Under the pieces are notes generated by a model. That model searched no databases, was not told the origin of the DNA, and saw only the letters and a program-made list of their open reading frames with translations. Below are positions 17,489-26,743 of a stretch of DNA of 64,000 bases, in pieces (position 1 is the stretch's first letter; the number at the start of each line of letters is the position of its first letter). The stretch is taken from the NCBI GenBank assembly GCA_023151275.1, contig JAKLJI010000001.1:458409-522408 (forward strand). Reading direction: 5' to 3'. Position numbers and translations under genes: made by a program. Source of the stretch: Bacteroidia bacterium. GTDB taxonomy: Bacteria; Bacteroidota; Bacteroidia; UKL13-3.

Positions 17489-19243
17489 TTATGAATTTAC
17501 CGGAAGTGTAAAGGTAAATTCACTTCCTTTTCCCGGTTCACTTTGAAGGGTGATTTTGCCTTCATGTCGTTCAATAAACTCTCGGCACAGCACAAGGCCC
17601 AGGCCTGTTCCCTCTTCGTTTAATGTTCCCCGGGTTGAGTAATTACCTTCAATGCTAAACAGATTAACTTGTTTGTTTGCAGGAATGCCAATGCCATTGT
17701 CTTTTATGGTCACATAAACCGTATTGTCTTCTTTCCATGCATTTATTTGAATAATGCCTCCGGGGTTCACAAATTTTATGGCGTTTGAAACCAAATTCCT
17801 GATTACGGTTTCTACCATATTCCGGTCGTAATGGGCTTGAAGGTTTTCTGGAATGTTTGTTTTAAGTTGAATGTTTTTCTTTTTAATAAGTTCCTCGTGC
17901 AGTTCTAAACAACTTTTCACAGATTCATTCAACAGATTGGGCGCTGGATTGAATGCAATTCTGCCTGTTTGCAAGCGCGACCATTCAAGTAAATTACTTA
18001 ACAATCCCATGGCTCTTTCTGAGGAGGTATGAATGAGCTCTGCAAGTTGCTCTGCTTCGCTATAGTCCTTTCTCGCCATGTCGTCATGCATCAATTCAGT
18101 TAGCGCTGTAATTTGGCTTATTGGGTTGCGCAAATCATGCGCAATTATTGAAAAGAACTTGTCTTTTGTGGCATTCAGTCTGCTCAACTCCTGTGTAGAA
18201 ATTTTCAATTCTTCCACCAATCGGTTCAAATCGGTCATGTCTTCAATGGTACTCAATACCATTTCCTCTCCATCCAATTCAATAAAATCAGATGAAATAG
18301 CAGCGGTAAATGGTATTTTACCCTTTCTATAAAAGATGCATTCCTGATTTTTTACTCTTCCTTCTTTTAACATCGTTTTCAAGTAGGCGCTTCTGTGTTC
18401 AGGATCACCCCAAAGCTCAAGTTCTAGGGTTGTTTTGCCAATAATTTCTTCGGTTGAAAATCCGGATAGTTTTTCAAATCCTGAATTTACCTCGGTAAGT
18501 TTTCCATCTTCTTTGCGGGTGAGGATAATAGCGTGCGGAGAAGCATGAAATACCTTGAAAAACTTTTCTTCCTGCTTTTCAACTTTAATAATCAATCGCT
18601 TGTTAATTAGTAGCACAAGAGAGAATGTTAGTAGAACAAAAAGTAAGTTGTAGCCAACCACAAATAGAGCTTCGAGATTGCCCGATTTCAAATAATCCAG
18701 CGAATTGTTTAACCCACCATTGAGGTAATAAATAACACGACATACATTAATACCAAGGAAACCGAGCGATATCCAAAAAACAGGCCTACTGCCATTCCCT
18801 TTGGTGCTTAGATTTTTCTTTTTTAACAGGTAAACTGTTTGTACGAAAAAAATGAGAGATATGATTGAATAAGCAAACCCGCGCTGACTAACAGTAATCT
18901 GAGAACCGATACTCCAAAAAACAAAAAGGCTGTAGACCACAAGAGGAACAAGGTTTTGCCATACTTTGATTTTTTCTTGAAAGAATTTTTGGAGACCAAT
19001 TAAACTCAATAAAATACCTGTTGCACTAAAAACATTGGCTATTCCAATTGAGAAGAGGTCTGGTATGTAACCTCTTGATAAAATCAATACCATTGACAGT
19101 AACTGCAACAGGAAATCAGAAACCCAGAAGCCAATGCCATCAAACTTTGTCCGATTTGAAACCCATAAGTAAGAGATCACCCATAGGTTTGCAACGCAGG
19201 TTATGGAGTATATCAAATAAAGGGTTCTTATATCAAGTTCCAT
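17489..19243 (-). CDS. Membrane PAS sensor histidine kinase with multi-TM input domain
   Basis: 584 residues. The N-terminal 220 contain about seven hydrophobic helices, resembling the integral-membrane sensor modules of MASE or 7TM type; the exact family is not recognised. One PAS domain (about 228-345) follows, then a dimerisation domain with H369 in IIAHDLRNP and HATPase_c with NLVSNAIKF, DNGIGI and GTGLGLVL. No receiver. It reads toward the beta-helix gene and shares its terminator region. A near-match -7 box (TACCTTTA, 19258-19251) precedes the ATG. No partner regulator adjacent. Confidence 0.92.
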   Translation of the reverse strand: MELDIRTLYLIYSITCVANLWVISYLWVSNRTKFDGIGFWVSDFLLQLLSMVLILSRGYIPDLFSIGIANVFSATGILLSLIGLQKFFQEKIKVWQNLVPLVVYSLFVFWSIGSQITVSQRGFAYSIISLIFFVQTVYLLKKKNLSTKGNGSRPVFWISLGFLGINVCRVIYYLNGGLNNSLDYLKSGNLEALFVVGYNLLFVLLTFSLVLLINKRLIIKVEKQEEKFFKVFHASPHAIILTRKEDGKLTEVNSGFEKLSGFSTEEIIGKTTLELELWGDPEHRSAYLKTMLKEGRVKNQECIFYRKGKIPFTAAISSDFIELDGEEMVLSTIEDMTDLNRLVEELKISTQELSRLNATKDKFFSIIAHDLRNPISQITALTELMHDDMARKDYSEAEQLAELIHTSSERAMGLLSNLLEWSRLQTGRIAFNPAPNLLNESVKSCLELHEELIKKKNIQLKTNIPENLQAHYDRNMVETVIRNLVSNAIKFVNPGGIIQINAWKEDNTVYVTIKDNGIGIPANKQVNLFSIEGNYSTRGTLNEEGTGLGLVLCREFIERHEGKITLQSEPGKGSEFTFTLPVNS

Positions 19244-19250
19244 TCTTAGG

Positions 19251-19258
19251 TAAAGGTA
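19251..19258 (-). promoter_or_regulatory. Weak -7 box candidate for the membrane kinase
   Basis: TACCTTTA on the minus strand is one base from TAnnTTTG and ends seven bases before the ATG. No clear -33 element. Confidence 0.25.
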
Positions 19259-19424
19259 GGTTCTTGTAACCTTTTGAAGTATGATAAAAGTTTGAAAACC
19301 ATTCTATTGTAACCAATTATTGCGGTTGATTTATTATTAAAAATCTATCCCCTTAACCTAAGTGTTCAGGATTTGCTTGATGCATGTCTGTCTATTTTGA
19401 TAATAATTGTTATACTATTGCAAT

Positions 19425-19859
19425 ATGCCCTCTTGGACCTACCGCATATTACCCCAGCAGAATTTAATCATCACCGCATTTCGCGATAAGATTGTGATTT
19501 CCGATATCATTCAAAGCAATATTGCTTTCTCTGAAGACCCCTTGTTTAATGAAGATTTTGACCTATTGGTAGATTTATCGCGTTGTATATCTATTGGGTT
19601 TCGTGTGGATATTCTCGACTATATTTCCTTTTTCAGGAAAAGGTTTCGGTTCAAGAAAAGATTACGGGTATGCCTCATAATTGGAACATTGAATCAGGAG
19701 TATTTGGCCAGGATTTATAAGACATTTGGCGACTCTCTCAACCTGGATATTGATTATTTCCGTGAAATGGAGGATGGTTTGAATTGGTTGAACCGCGAGG
19801 AAAATCAAAAGGCAGAAATTGTTCAGCTGCTAGCCAATGTGTTTATTGATTCTAAGTAA
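19425..19859 (+). CDS. Small STAS/SpoIIAA-like protein, unknown function
   Basis: 144 residues from the ATG at 19425; the frame is open to a TTG at 19407, but that precedes the likely -7 region (TACTATTG, 19413-19420, one mismatch). The pattern of an N-terminal beta pair (YRILPQQNLIITAFRDKI), a helix with DPLFNEDFDLLVDLS and a later Rossmann-like strand RVCLIIGTL resembles the SpoIIAA-like or STAS-type single-domain proteins often found beside signalling genes. No phosphorylatable Ser motif is evident. Divergent from the membrane kinase and convergent with the sugar operon. Function unknown; a role as a signalling partner is only a guess from position. Confidence 0.65.
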   Translation: MPSWTYRILPQQNLIITAFRDKIVISDIIQSNIAFSEDPLFNEDFDLLVDLSRCISIGFRVDILDYISFFRKRFRFKKRLRVCLIIGTLNQEYLARIYKTFGDSLNLDIDYFREMEDGLNWLNREENQKAEIVQLLANVFIDSK

Positions 19860-19892
19860 CCTGCTTCGGTTATTGAAAACGGATTCGTCCTG

Positions 19893-20237
19893 TTAATTTT
19901 CCTGGTCGTTTAAGGAAAAAATTTGCTTCATAAGCACCCATTTTGTCGTACTGGCTTCCTCCGGCAAAGCTAGCTGGTATTTCCACATCAATTCTTCCCA
20001 TTGCTGAACTGTAGGATTTATGGCATCCATTTGTGCCTTGGTTTCAAATGAAAATTCATCCGTAGTTACCAATACCATCAGCAAACGGTTGTGAACCCGA
20101 TAGATTTCACAGTTCAAAATTCCTGCATCGTAAATGGATTGAATAATTTCAGGCCAAACCTGTTTATGTGCAAGCTCATAGGCTTTTATTAATTCAGGGT
20201 CATTCTTTAGGTCACATGCAAGGTACCAGGTTTTCAT
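19893..20237 (-). CDS. L-rhamnose mutarotase family (RhaM-like) sugar anomerase
   Basis: 114 residues from the ATG at 20237, which overlaps the permease stop (ATGA). The family converts alpha and beta anomers of 6-deoxy sugars. Seen: HKQVWPEIIQSIYDAGILNCEIY, containing the conserved H..xWPE..xx..xxxGI region, and WEELMWKYQ near the C-terminus. Bacteroidota carry family members next to fucose permeases, so L-fucose or L-rhamnose are both possible substrates. Last gene of a coupled three-gene operon with the FucP-like permease and the kinase fusion. The longer upstream frame (to 20279) lies inside the permease gene and is not favoured. Confidence 0.85.
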   Translation of the reverse strand: MKTWYLACDLKNDPELIKAYELAHKQVWPEIIQSIYDAGILNCEIYRVHNRLLMVLVTTDEFSFETKAQMDAINPTVQQWEELMWKYQLALPEEASTTKWVLMKQIFSLNDQEN

Positions 20238-21445
20238 GCTTTTATTTTTGGGGTGATGAGGCCTATCATTACAAAACAAACAAGCGGAATTAGGAAGGCA
20301 TATTGGATGCTTGATTCATCGGATACAGCACCCATGAAAAGAGGAATGATAGCTCCTCCTACAATACTCATAATTAGCAAAGATGATGCATAGCGTGTTA
20401 ATCCTTGGCTATGCTGAATACCGAATGAGAAAATGGTGGGAAACATAACCGACATGAAGAAGGGTGTAAGTGTAAGAGCCAACAATCCCAGCTCGCCTCC
20501 CAAGAAGCTAGCAATTGTCATGCATAATGTAGCCATCCAGGTAAAGAGTTGCAATACAATTTCCGGTTTGATTTTTTTCATGAGCGCACTCCCGGCAAAT
20601 CGTCCTAACATAAATAAAAATAGCCCTAAGGATAAGCGCAGCGCTGATTCTTGATCGCTAAGTTTGGTTTGATTTACCGCATACCGAATAAAGAAACTTG
20701 AAACACCTACTTGTGCTCCCACATACACAAACTGAGCAAGCACCGCCCATTTTAACTTCTGCAAGGATGCGAGTTTTTTAAGAGAGAAAGGCTCTGTGTT
20801 ATCAAGCTGTATTTCCGGTAGTGGAATTCGTTTGAACACAATGGCCATCACTAGAACAAAGAAGCCCATTAGAAAATAAGGCATTTTTACCTGATTCGCT
20901 TCAAATTGAAGCCACCCATTCACCGATTCAAATTCGCTTGGGTCTAAGGCATCTTGCTGTTTTCCAGATAAAATAAATCGAGCTCCTAAAAAGGCGGCCA
21001 GTGTTGCCCCAAGTCCATTGAAAGCTTGGGCAAAATTCAACCTTCTTCCGGCAGTGGAGGGTTCTCCCATTGCATTTACAAAGGGATTGGCTGCTGTTTC
21101 CAAAAGGGTTAATCCACTTGCCAAAACAAACAAGGCTCCCAGAAAAAATGGAAATGACCTAAAATTGGCAGCAGGAATAAATAACCAAGCGCCCAAGGCA
21201 AATAGCACCAATCCACTAACGATAGTTCCCCGATATCCAACTTTTTCAATCAGTTTTCCTGCGGGAAGTGCCATTAAAAAATAAGCAACATAAAAAGAGG
21301 AATCAACCCATGCCGATTGAAAGTCGCTTAACTCCAACGCTTTTTTGAGTTGAGGAATTAGAATCGGATTCAGGTTATGAGCCAATGCCCAAAAGAAGAA
21401 AAGACTTACTACTGCGGCAAACCCAAGCTGATTTTTGCTCAACAC
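20234..21445 (-). CDS. FucP-family MFS sugar:proton symporter
   Basis: 403 residues with 12 predicted membrane helices. The N-terminal FFFWALAHNLNPILIPQLKKA, the LPAGKLIEKVGYRGTI loop and the LLETAANPFVNAMG motif after TM4 are typical of the FucP branch of the MFS, which takes up L-fucose and related sugars with a proton. The start is GTG (21445-21443), preceded by AAGGAGG, an unusually strong Shine-Dalgarno for this phylum, inside the end of the kinase fusion gene (7-base overlap). The downstream mutarotase is coupled by ATGA. Substrate is inferred from the family and neighbours. Confidence 0.9.
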   Translation of the reverse strand: MLSKNQLGFAAVVSLFFFWALAHNLNPILIPQLKKALELSDFQSAWVDSSFYVAYFLMALPAGKLIEKVGYRGTIVSGLVLFALGAWLFIPAANFRSFPFFLGALFVLASGLTLLETAANPFVNAMGEPSTAGRRLNFAQAFNGLGATLAAFLGARFILSGKQQDALDPSEFESVNGWLQFEANQVKMPYFLMGFFVLVMAIVFKRIPLPEIQLDNTEPFSLKKLASLQKLKWAVLAQFVYVGAQVGVSSFFIRYAVNQTKLSDQESALRLSLGLFLFMLGRFAGSALMKKIKPEIVLQLFTWMATLCMTIASFLGGELGLLALTLTPFFMSVMFPTIFSFGIQHSQGLTRYASSLLIMSIVGGAIIPLFMGAVSDESSIQYAFLIPLVCFVMIGLITPKIKA

Positions 21446-22599
21446 AATTCCTCCTTTCTACGAATTCGTATTTGTATGGAATTTACGGGTTGTTTATCTG
21501 CCAGCAGAATCAGATAACCACCTCCGCCGGCACCACTGAGTTTATATCCATAGCATTCATTTTCGTAGCGGCGAATGAGACTAAAAATTTCTTCATTCCC
21601 CATGTTTGGGAAAAGTGCAAGTTGCGCTTTGAATGATTCGGTCATGGCGTTTCCAGCTCCTGATAAATCTTTTTGGAGAATTGAGTTCCAACACTTTTCT
21701 GCAGCTATAGAAAGCGCCTTTGCATGTTCTCTTTCAAGATGGGTGTTTTCAAGCACTGAATAGTTGCTTGCTCTGGGTTCAAGGCTTACGAGATACAGGT
21801 GGTTCTGGAGGAATTGAATGACATCAAGGTCTTGCACCTGTTCAATTGCATTTGGCCAATAGTTGCCTGAGTAGGAGAGTTTATTCAGACCGGTGAAAAC
21901 AATGCCTATGGCATCCTGAGAGCCGGCAATTTCCTGAGTACCGGGAGGATTTTCATAAGCAAACAAAGTCTTTGCTGCTTTTAGTGTATCGGGTTCAGGT
22001 ATACGAAACTCCCAAAGTTCAGTAGCAGCGGCACGCGTACTTGATGCCATTCCACTTCGGGAATTAAAGGCATAATCGGGTTCAATGCAGAGTGTAATTA
22101 CAGGCCCTGGATATAAACTCGAAACAAAGGGTTGATCTAACCAACCTCCGGCAAGGTCCAAGCGAAATGGAATTCGGTTTTCTTTTCGGATAGCAGTAGT
22201 AGAACGAGCAGGCAATCCTGCTTCAGGCAAACGTTTTAAGACTTTGTATTCAATTCCTTTCTGGGCACAAATGGCCTCTTTCTCGGGTTGATGTCCGTCT
22301 TCGTTTACTACAAAAACATCCGGCTTAACCTTTTCCAGTTCAGGAAGAAAATCCAGCATCCCGGTAGCACTTCCAATCAGTACTTCATCAACAAAGCGAA
22401 TGGCTTCCAAGTGGTATTTTCGTTCATCCTGGCTATTGGCAGGAAAACGATTTTTGAGTGCGTAAACCGTTTCATCAGCTCCAATGCATACGCTAAGATG
22501 TGTTCCAAAGGAGGCTGCGCTCTTTAAGAACGCAATATGTCCATTGTGCAATAAATCAAAGCATCCACTTACGAAAACCTTTTTGTCTTTGTTTTTCAT
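21439..22599 (-). CDS. Fusion of HxGH nucleotidyltransferase and GHMP sugar kinase
   Basis: 386 residues. Residues 1-140 are a cytidylyltransferase-like domain with HNGH at 18-21 in SGCFDLLHNGH and a STTAIR signature at 133-138. Residues 141-386 are a compact GHMP kinase: RLDLAGGWLD (sugar side), SGMASSTRAAA (phosphate-binding loop), GSQDAIG and a C-terminal LSGAGGGGYLILL. The GHMP motifs are closest to the heptose-phosphate (HddA) and fucokinase branch. A protein joining the two could phosphorylate a sugar and activate it to an NDP sugar, as HldE does with a PfkB kinase. It leads the permease/mutarotase operon, so the substrate is probably an imported deoxy sugar. The order of reactions and the nucleotide are unknown. 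Confidence 0.82.
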   Translation of the reverse strand: MKNKDKKVFVSGCFDLLHNGHIAFLKSAASFGTHLSVCIGADETVYALKNRFPANSQDERKYHLEAIRFVDEVLIGSATGMLDFLPELEKVKPDVFVVNEDGHQPEKEAICAQKGIEYKVLKRLPEAGLPARSTTAIRKENRIPFRLDLAGGWLDQPFVSSLYPGPVITLCIEPDYAFNSRSGMASSTRAAATELWEFRIPEPDTLKAAKTLFAYENPPGTQEIAGSQDAIGIVFTGLNKLSYSGNYWPNAIEQVQDLDVIQFLQNHLYLVSLEPRASNYSVLENTHLEREHAKALSIAAEKCWNSILQKDLSGAGNAMTESFKAQLALFPNMGNEEIFSLIRRYENECYGYKLSGAGGGGYLILLADKQPVNSIQIRIRRKEELC

Positions 22600-22620
22600 G
22601 GGATGCCAAAATAGCTATTC

Positions 22621-23802
22621 TTAGGCTAATGTAGCATTGCTTGGCAATGTTTCCGACAGGTTTTTCAGGCGTTTTTCGGGTTGGAAATAAACCTTAAATC
22701 GTGTCCCGATTCCCGGGCTGCTTTCCACCTCAATTTTTCCGCCAATGGCTTCAATTTGATTCTTGGTGATAAATAAGCCAAAGCCTTTAGAGTCGTGATG
22801 ATCGTGGAAGGTTTTGTACATACCAAATAGTTGCTTGCCAAATTTCACCAAATCTATCCCTAGTCCATTGTCTTCAACATGAATGCATATCAATCCGGAT
22901 TCATTGGTATAGCTAAGGCGCACAAATGATTCTTTGGCAGGATCTGAATATTTTATAGCATTGGTAAGCAAGTTGAGAATAATAGAATCCGTATAGGCTG
23001 GAATGCCCAATACCTGAATGTTTTCAGGAACCTGATTAATTAGAATAACGCCTTGGCTTTTGGCTAAGGCACTCACATTTTCCAAAGCTTTTTCAATGAC
23101 CGTTCCTAGATTCACAACCTTGAAATCTTTTTTATCACCTGCTGCCAAGATGGCAACTTCAGATAAATTGGTAATGGTATCAAGTAGATTGGAGGATGCG
23201 TTTTTGAGTAAGCGATAAATCTCCGATTCTTCCAGGGCCTGGCTTTCTTCTTTTAGGTATTCAAGCAAGGAAGAAATGTTTCTAGCATGCGAGCGAAGGT
23301 TATGTGAAACAATATGCGCAAAGCTCTTTAGCCTTTCGTTTTGATTACGGGAAATATCCAACATATTGGTCAATTCAAGCTCGGCTTCCAAAAGTTCGAG
23401 ATTCTTCAAACTCAGTAAGTTTTGTGATTTGTATAGCCCAAGGTGGTTTTTTACACGGGCTTTAACCTCTGCCGGATTGAAAGGCTTGGTCACATAATCA
23501 ACGGCGCCGCACTTGAAGCCTTTGGTTATATCGTCGATATCGGTTTTTGCAGTTAAGAAAATAACAGGTATGGATGCAGTATTTGGATTGCTTTTGAGTT
23601 GCTTACAGGTTTCAAATCCATCCATGCCCGGCATCATTATGTCGAGGAGTATTAAGTCGGGTTGGGCTTTTTCAAGCATACTCAAGGCCGTTTCACCATT
23701 GCTTGCTATACTTATTTCATATTCATCGGCAAGCAGGCCGGCAATTACCTTTAAGTTATTGGGCTGATCGTCAATTACCAGAATCAGGTCTTTAGTTTTC
23801 AT
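22621..23802 (-). CDS. Receiver-histidine kinase (REC-HisKA-HATPase)
   Basis: 393 residues. An N-terminal receiver (about 5-122) with acidic pair D11/D12, phosphoacceptor D54 and Lys in TKPF; a short linker helix; a dimerisation domain with H167 in IVSHNLRSHARN; and HATPase_c (NLLTNAIKY, DNGLGI, GFGLFI). The kinase core resembles that of the multi-PAS kinase at 5.9 kb. The gene overlaps the upstream hybrid kinase by 11 bases, so it likely receives phosphate from that kinase's receiver or kinase core. Its own output is unknown because it lacks a DNA-binding domain. The sugar operon follows 21 bases downstream and may be cotranscribed. Confidence 0.92.
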   Translation of the reverse strand: MKTKDLILVIDDQPNNLKVIAGLLADEYEISIASNGETALSMLEKAQPDLILLDIMMPGMDGFETCKQLKSNPNTASIPVIFLTAKTDIDDITKGFKCGAVDYVTKPFNPAEVKARVKNHLGLYKSQNLLSLKNLELLEAELELTNMLDISRNQNERLKSFAHIVSHNLRSHARNISSLLEYLKEESQALEESEIYRLLKNASSNLLDTITNLSEVAILAAGDKKDFKVVNLGTVIEKALENVSALAKSQGVILINQVPENIQVLGIPAYTDSIILNLLTNAIKYSDPAKESFVRLSYTNESGLICIHVEDNGLGIDLVKFGKQLFGMYKTFHDHHDSKGFGLFITKNQIEAIGGKIEVESSPGIGTRFKVYFQPEKRLKNLSETLPSNATLA

Positions 23803-26743
23803 GAATGGTCTCCTCGAATAATTGCTTTAGCTGGGTTAAATGATGTTGGATTTCAAGTGTATCAAAATTGTCCAGACTTTTTTTAAGTTCAACACTTAAG
23901 TTGAGTAATTGATTTTGCTTCCATTTTTTTGCAAAGCTTTCGAGATCAACTACAAGAGCTTCTGCCCGGTCAATCACCAGAAATTCCTGGAGTTTTTGAA
24001 TTCGGGTAAGAAAATGTTCATTGAAAGAGGTTCTCATTTCCTCACTTATTTGAATCGGGCTCAAGCTTTCGGCACTTCTTGTTTCTTGCAGCATTTCTTC
24101 AGGAGTTTCAACAGGAAGAAAGCGTAGTAGTTCATTCAACAAGGTGCTCCGATGTACAGGTTTGCGCAGGTATCCATTGAAGTAGAACTTAAGTTTATCC
24201 AAGTCTCTTTGCATGGTTGACGCGGTGAATGCGATGATTGGTGTTTTATCAAGACCGGGTAGTTTGCGGATTTCTTTCGTGGCATCAAACCCACTCATTC
24301 CTGGCATGCGAATGTCCATGAGTATTAAATCGGGTTTTAATTTCAAAGCAAGCTCAACTGCAATTTCACCACTTTCAGCCTCAAAAAGTTTAAGGTTCTG
24401 CTTTTCGAGGTAATTGGCAACCAAAGCCCTGTTCTGAGAAACATCATCAACCACCAGAATACTTGAGCCCTTGAACTCATATTTCTCTTCTTTCCAGACA
24501 TACGATTCTGTTTTTTCAACCAGCTCTTCGCTATGCTCCAGGTTTGGAAGATGAAGCTTAAATACGCTGCCTTTACCGGGTTTGCTTTCCAGACTTATTC
24601 TTCCTCCCATAAGGGTTGCCAGTCTCTTGCTTATAGCGAGGCCTAATCCTGTTCCTCCGTACTTCTTGTTGTCTTGTCCGTATTGCTGACTAAACGATTC
24701 AAAGATCCGTTCCTGTTCATCATCGGGAATGCCAATTCCGGTGTCCCTTACAGCGATCATCAAATCAAACAATCCGGTTTGAATCTTCTCTACGATTACC
24801 TGGATTTCAATCTCACCGCTTTCGGTAAATTTAACAGCATTACCTACCAGGTTTAGTAGAATTTGCTTCAGGCGAATATCATCGGTTTTGAAAGATTTGG
24901 GCAAGCGGGGATCCAGGTATGAAAACAGGTCAATGCCTTTTTCATTGGCTTTGGGTTTGAATAGATTTTCAATTTCCCAAAGAACAGTTCTCATATCGGT
25001 TGGTTGACTATGAATCTCAAGTTGACCCGCTTCAATTTTAGATAAGTCGAGAATATCATTGATGAGCGATAGCAAGGTTTTACCACTATCGAGGATGGTT
25101 TTCAGGTAATTCTTTTGCTTAGGATTGTCGGTTGTGTTAAGCATGATTTCGCTGAAGCCCAAAATGGAATTCATTGGCGTCCGGATTTCATGACTCATAT
25201 TTGCAAGGAATTCTGATTTCAGACGATTCGCTGTTTCTGCTTCATCGCGCGCCTCGATAAGGTATTTTTTATTTTCCTGAATGTACAAGGCACCACCCAC
25301 AACATTCGCAATGTTTCTGAATATGGCTTCTCCCTGATCTTGCCAGTCGCGCTGATGCCGTGTATCTACAAATCCAAGTAGTCCGTAAAAACGATCTTCG
25401 ATAAAGATGGGTAATAAGGTTACAGATCGAAATCCAAGCGACTTAAGAATGCGTTTTTCTTTCGCCCCAAACTCATCCTCATTCAACCTCAGTATTCGGT
25501 CCCGTTTCATATTGTCTTTCCAGGCCGAAAAGACACGGCTATTGTAACCCTTAACAATACCTGGAATTAAGCCGGCAAGGGGTTCGTGGCTCTTTTCCCA
25601 CCATTCATACCTAAGCACCATTTTTTCTTTTCCTTCCTCTTCAACAGAGGCCAATAAGAAAGCGCGTTGGTAGTTGAAGGCTTCCGATACCAATTCCAAG
25701 AATGAAAACATGGAGCGCTCAAAATCCGGGTCGGTAAGCAATACTTCTGCCCCTTGATTTGCAGTTCTTAACAGGCTTTCTGTTTTCTTGATTTGTTCGC
25801 GGGTATGGGTTATTTGACGAATGATTCCGATGAAGAGCACAATTATACCGCCAATAATCATCAAGAAGTAAAACAGAATGAGAAAATTGGCCTGGGTTTG
25901 CTCTTTCCAAAGGCTTTGAGTATCCACCGAAAAAACAAGCCCAATGGAGTTCCCCAACAAGTTGATGGGATACATCACGGAATACAGGGTCTTGTCTGAG
26001 CCGGGGCCTGCTTCATGTTCTAACTCTGTGCTTAGTCTATTCTGAAGCTTATCAATTAATTCTAAAGGTGGATTTGGGTGAATCAGCGTTGTGTCTGTAT
26101 TATCACTTGCAGTCACTGTGATGAGTGAACCATCCGGATTAAATGCCCAATCCCAAGAATTTCTGCCAATGTAGAATCGGTCAAATTGGTAGTTTAGGTA
26201 TCTCGGAAAGTTTAGGTTGAACCGAATATTGGCAATCAGAACGCCCGAAGAGTTGAAGATAGGTTGAACAAAATAATCATTCTTTCCTTCATGGATAAAT
26301 ATACTGGATTGAAAAAGGGGTAGTTTTTTTTGTAATGGAAAAGGTCGAGTAACGCGGAAGTAATTGTTAAAGTCGCGCTCAAACTCTCTTCCTGTTTTTC
26401 CATCGTGAATGAGAATGCTATTAATTAGCTCTTGGTTTCTGGAGTAAAATCTGCGAATGCGTTTGATTTCGGCATCAACGAATTTGTATTGTTTCTCAAG
26501 TCCAATTTTCTCGGTATCTGAGCGAAAAAAATAATCCAAGTCACGGTTGGCAAACTCCAACTTCGCCGATTCTTCAAAATCATTTGCCGACTCTTCTATG
26601 GTCTTTCCACAAAGGATAATTTGGCGGAAAATGAAGTCTGCGGTTTCTTCTTTTTGATGCCTGCTTAAATCAGTATATTGATAGATAGACAGCCCAATGA
26701 AGAGCAGAATCAGAGGAATTAGCAGGTAAAGCTTTTTGTTCAT
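23792..26743 (-). CDS. Membrane hybrid histidine kinase: extracytoplasmic Cache-like sensor, GAF, HisKA, HATPase, REC
   Basis: 983 residues. TM1 about 4-23 and TM2 about 285-307 enclose a periplasmic domain with dCache-like features (FYIGRNSWDWAFNPDGSLI). Then a GAF domain (about 335-500), dimerisation domain with H518 in MSHEIRTPMNS, HATPase_c (NLVGNAVKF, DTGIGI, GTGLGLAI) and a receiver with phosphoacceptor D810. The last about 85 residues form helices in the position of an Hpt domain but without a clear Hpt His motif. It overlaps the upstream Cache lipoprotein gene by four bases and the downstream receiver-kinase by 11, so the three are coupled and probably work as one pathway. Confidence 0.93.
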   Translation of the reverse strand: MNKKLYLLIPLILLFIGLSIYQYTDLSRHQKEETADFIFRQIILCGKTIEESANDFEESAKLEFANRDLDYFFRSDTEKIGLEKQYKFVDAEIKRIRRFYSRNQELINSILIHDGKTGREFERDFNNYFRVTRPFPLQKKLPLFQSSIFIHEGKNDYFVQPIFNSSGVLIANIRFNLNFPRYLNYQFDRFYIGRNSWDWAFNPDGSLITVTASDNTDTTLIHPNPPLELIDKLQNRLSTELEHEAGPGSDKTLYSVMYPINLLGNSIGLVFSVDTQSLWKEQTQANFLILFYFLMIIGGIIVLFIGIIRQITHTREQIKKTESLLRTANQGAEVLLTDPDFERSMFSFLELVSEAFNYQRAFLLASVEEEGKEKMVLRYEWWEKSHEPLAGLIPGIVKGYNSRVFSAWKDNMKRDRILRLNEDEFGAKEKRILKSLGFRSVTLLPIFIEDRFYGLLGFVDTRHQRDWQDQGEAIFRNIANVVGGALYIQENKKYLIEARDEAETANRLKSEFLANMSHEIRTPMNSILGFSEIMLNTTDNPKQKNYLKTILDSGKTLLSLINDILDLSKIEAGQLEIHSQPTDMRTVLWEIENLFKPKANEKGIDLFSYLDPRLPKSFKTDDIRLKQILLNLVGNAVKFTESGEIEIQVIVEKIQTGLFDLMIAVRDTGIGIPDDEQERIFESFSQQYGQDNKKYGGTGLGLAISKRLATLMGGRISLESKPGKGSVFKLHLPNLEHSEELVEKTESYVWKEEKYEFKGSSILVVDDVSQNRALVANYLEKQNLKLFEAESGEIAVELALKLKPDLILMDIRMPGMSGFDATKEIRKLPGLDKTPIIAFTASTMQRDLDKLKFYFNGYLRKPVHRSTLLNELLRFLPVETPEEMLQETRSAESLSPIQISEEMRTSFNEHFLTRIQKLQEFLVIDRAEALVVDLESFAKKWKQNQLLNLSVELKKSLDNFDTLEIQHHLTQLKQLFEETIHEN

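Noticed and set aside
23792-24060. Hpt domain at the C-terminus of the Cache hybrid kinase
   Set aside because: Helical and in the right place, but no convincing His in an Hpt motif; not claimed.
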